A stretch of 64,000 nt of DNA from an uncultured Holdemania sp. (GTDB lineage: Bacteria; Bacillota_I; Bacilli_A; Erysipelotrichales; Erysipelotrichaceae): NCBI GenBank assembly GCA_947037125.1, contig CAMQTJ010000003.1, positions 1-64,000 of the forward strand. The letters run 5' to 3'. The notes under the pieces were generated by a model. It made no database searches. It saw only the letters and a program-made list of their open reading frames with translations, and had not been told where the DNA came from. A program made the translations under genes and the position numbers. Below are positions 62,235 to 64,000 of the stretch, piece by piece (within the stretch, counting starts at the first letter, position 1; each line of letters opens with the position of its first letter).

Positions 62235-64000
62235 ATGAATAAATTAATAAGAGTATTTCTAGTAGCGATATTATTGTTTAGTACTATTGCTTGTAGCAGT
62301 GAAAAGAAAAAAGATGTGGTCTTAAAAAATGCAGATATTGCACAAAATGATTATCAAAAATCATTTGATAAATTCTTAATAGATGAGTATGTTGAAACGA
62401 TGGAAAGTGATGCGCTAAGCTTGCATTTTTCCCTTTATGATAAATCAAAATATGATATAGTTCAACCCGTTTTAACACTTGGCGAAATAAGTGAACAAAA
62501 TTTTGATGCAAGCCATGAATCATTACTTAAGACACAAAAATCATTAAATGATTTTGATTATGAATTATTAAATTCTACACAACAATTTAATTATGATGTT
62601 TTAAATGATTACTTAAATATTCAACTAGGGCTAAGTGAATTCGAATATTATGATAACTTATTTTCTCCTGCAAGTTCATTAACAAGTAATTTAATAGTTA
62701 ATTTTATGGAATATAAGTTTTATGATTTAAAGGATGCACAAGAATATTTAGTTTTATTAGCTGATGTTGATCGTTTCTTACAAGATGCCCTAACTTATAC
62801 AAATAAGCAAGCCGAATTAGGTTTATTTATGAGTGATAAAACAGTTGATGCAATAGTTGTAGAACTTGATAAATTTTTAAGTAAAGTTGAAAATAATGAA
62901 TTAATATCTGATTTCGATAATAAACTTAGTGAATTAAATATTGAAGATGATATGTTTAATCAATTATCAGCACAAAATAAAACAATCGTGATTGATGAAG
63001 TTTTAGTTGCATATGATAATGTAAAAAATACACTAATAAGTCTTAAAGGTAATGAAAATCAATCAGGAATATTTAATGTTGAAAATGGTAAAGAATATTA
63101 TGAAGCATTATTTTTAAGTAAAACAGGTTCTATGTATAGTGTTGATGAAACTTATAAAATTGCAAATAATTACTTACAACAATTATTAAGTGAATATATT
63201 AGTATTCTTACAAAGAATCAAAGTGTTATTGAAAAAATGTATGAAAATGATTTAGAAACAATGGATCCAATGGATATTTTAGGTGAATTTAAAAATAATT
63301 TAAATGATAAATTTCCAAAAGCTATTGATGCACAGTATAGTGTTAAATATTTAGATCCAACGGTTGCTAACGACGCTACTATTGCTTATTATTTAATTCC
63401 GCAATTTGATAATATCAATGAAAATGTAATTAAAATTAATCCTAATGCAGTACAAGATAATTTAGAACTTTTATATACTTCATTAGCTCATGAAGGCTTT
63501 GCTGGTCACTTATATCAAACTACAAGCTATTTAAACACATCTCCATCACCTATTAGAACACTTACAAGTTATATAGGTTATAGTGAAGGTTGGGCCATGT
63601 ATGCTCAAATGGTGAGCTATGAATGGCTATATGATGATGCTGATCTTATTAGATTAAAACAAATTGATGTTGAAATGAGTTATATATTACAATCAGTTAT
63701 TGATATTGGTGTTAATTATTATGGTTGGTCTATTAATGATGTAAAAAACTATAATAAGACTTTAGGTTTTGATGATTCTATTGAATTAGCGACATCTTTA
63801 TATGAATTTGCTATTAATGATCCATGTTTATTAGCACCTTATGGATTTGGTTTGATGAATATGAATTTATTAAAGTCACATGCAATTGAAAGTCTTGGTA
63901 AAAAATTTGATCTAAAAGAATTTAATAAAGTTCTCTTAGAAAATGGTCCATGTAGTTTTACACTTTTAAAAAGTAAAGTTGATGAATATATTGAAATGAA
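62235..64000 (+). CDS. DUF885-family lipoprotein (putative metallopeptidase), 3' end beyond the window
   Basis: At least 588 codons from ATG 62235 (AAGGAG 8 bases upstream); no stop before the window end. The signal peptide ends with lipobox STIACS. The mature protein is helical and, from about residue 415, shows LAHEGFAGHLYQ, close to the HExxxGH-type metal site of DUF885, and SEGWAMYAQMV, the EGWAxYAE pattern of the family. It is probably an extracellular zinc peptidase attached to the membrane; its substrate is unknown. Confidence 0.85.
   Translation, partial: MNKLIRVFLVAILLFSTIACSSEKKKDVVLKNADIAQNDYQKSFDKFLIDEYVETMESDALSLHFSLYDKSKYDIVQPVLTLGEISEQNFDASHESLLKTQKSLNDFDYELLNSTQQFNYDVLNDYLNIQLGLSEFEYYDNLFSPASSLTSNLIVNFMEYKFYDLKDAQEYLVLLADVDRFLQDALTYTNKQAELGLFMSDKTVDAIVVELDKFLSKVENNELISDFDNKLSELNIEDDMFNQLSAQNKTIVIDEVLVAYDNVKNTLISLKGNENQSGIFNVENGKEYYEALFLSKTGSMYSVDETYKIANNYLQQLLSEYISILTKNQSVIEKMYENDLETMDPMDILGEFKNNLNDKFPKAIDAQYSVKYLDPTVANDATIAYYLIPQFDNINENVIKINPNAVQDNLELLYTSLAHEGFAGHLYQTTSYLNTSPSPIRTLTSYIGYSEGWAMYAQMVSYEWLYDDADLIRLKQIDVEMSYILQSVIDIGVNYYGWSINDVKNYNKTLGFDDSIELATSLYEFAINDPCLLAPYGFGLMNMNLLKSHAIESLGKKFDLKEFNKVLLENGPCSFTLLKSKVDEYIEM

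Overview
The window is very AT-rich with strong AGGAGG-type ribosome binding sites, extended -10 promoters of the form TGTTATAAT, Agr-type peptide signalling, GHKL/LytTR two-component pairs, a PdaA-like deacetylase and no outer-membrane genes. This fits a low-GC Gram-positive (Bacillota) anaerobe, most likely a gut Erysipelotrichia-type organism. The family assignment is inference; no rRNA, tRNA or CRISPR array was seen.

Layout. 1-600: debris of an RHS-repeat protein and a frameshifted DUF5692 gene. 0.7-4.2 kb: MBL-fold hydrolase, then an ABC-2 exporter pair with an AraC/GyrI-type regulator. 4.5-9.5 kb: a bacteriocin-type FtsX-like membrane protein and its ATPase, followed by a LytTR regulator and GHKL kinase. 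9.6-12.1 kb: an AraC regulator divergent from a lipoprotein flavin reductase. 12.1-14.3 kb: a perfect consensus promoter ahead of two tandem small membrane proteins, another membrane protein and a lipoprotein. 14.4-18.8 kb: a three-gene FAD oxidoreductase operon (GlpA-like with BFD domain, NAD/FAD oxidoreductase, DUF1667) divergent from a LacI regulator. 18.8-22.1 kb: VOC protein, an AlbA_2/RecG-like pseudogene, a Gfo/Idh/MocA dehydrogenase and a self-inhibited Fic protein. 22.4-26.7 kb: M23 peptidase, amidase, a broken gene and an anchored unknown. 26.9-30 kb: a complete agr system in the order agrB-regulator-kinase-agrD, the 46-codon agrD being easily missed, followed by strongly structured intergenic DNA. 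30.2-35.4 kb: phosphodiesterase, deacetylase, and a coenzyme A cluster (ECF substrate component, coaBC, coaX) with maf and chorismate mutase. 35.4-41.7 kb: an 8-bp tandem repeat, a 1391-residue triple-GGDEF/EAL protein and an ABC exporter. 41.9-46.3 kb: a small Cys-ended protein, PHP phosphoesterase and two tandem MATE pumps. 46.2-50.2 kb: a copper operon (copA with an embedded copZ, csoR, HD-HAD fusion) behind a clear promoter and CsoR-type operator. 50.3-52.7 kb: Xaa-Pro aminopeptidase and a membrane protein. 52.9-57.3 kb: a restriction-modification island with a fused m5C/m6A methyltransferase and an HNH endonuclease. 57.5-64 kb: glutamine amidotransferase, pullulanase, peroxiredoxin, bactofilin, an unknown and a DUF885 lipoprotein cut by the window end.

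The points most worth following are the agr locus with its predicted CLFFG thiolactone, the copA-copZ fusion with its odd DKTNT phosphorylation motif and its coupled HD-HAD partner, the fused dual-specificity methyltransferase, and the tandem repeat sitting against a terminator. I found no system that I can call entirely new. These are the best candidates for under-described variants.
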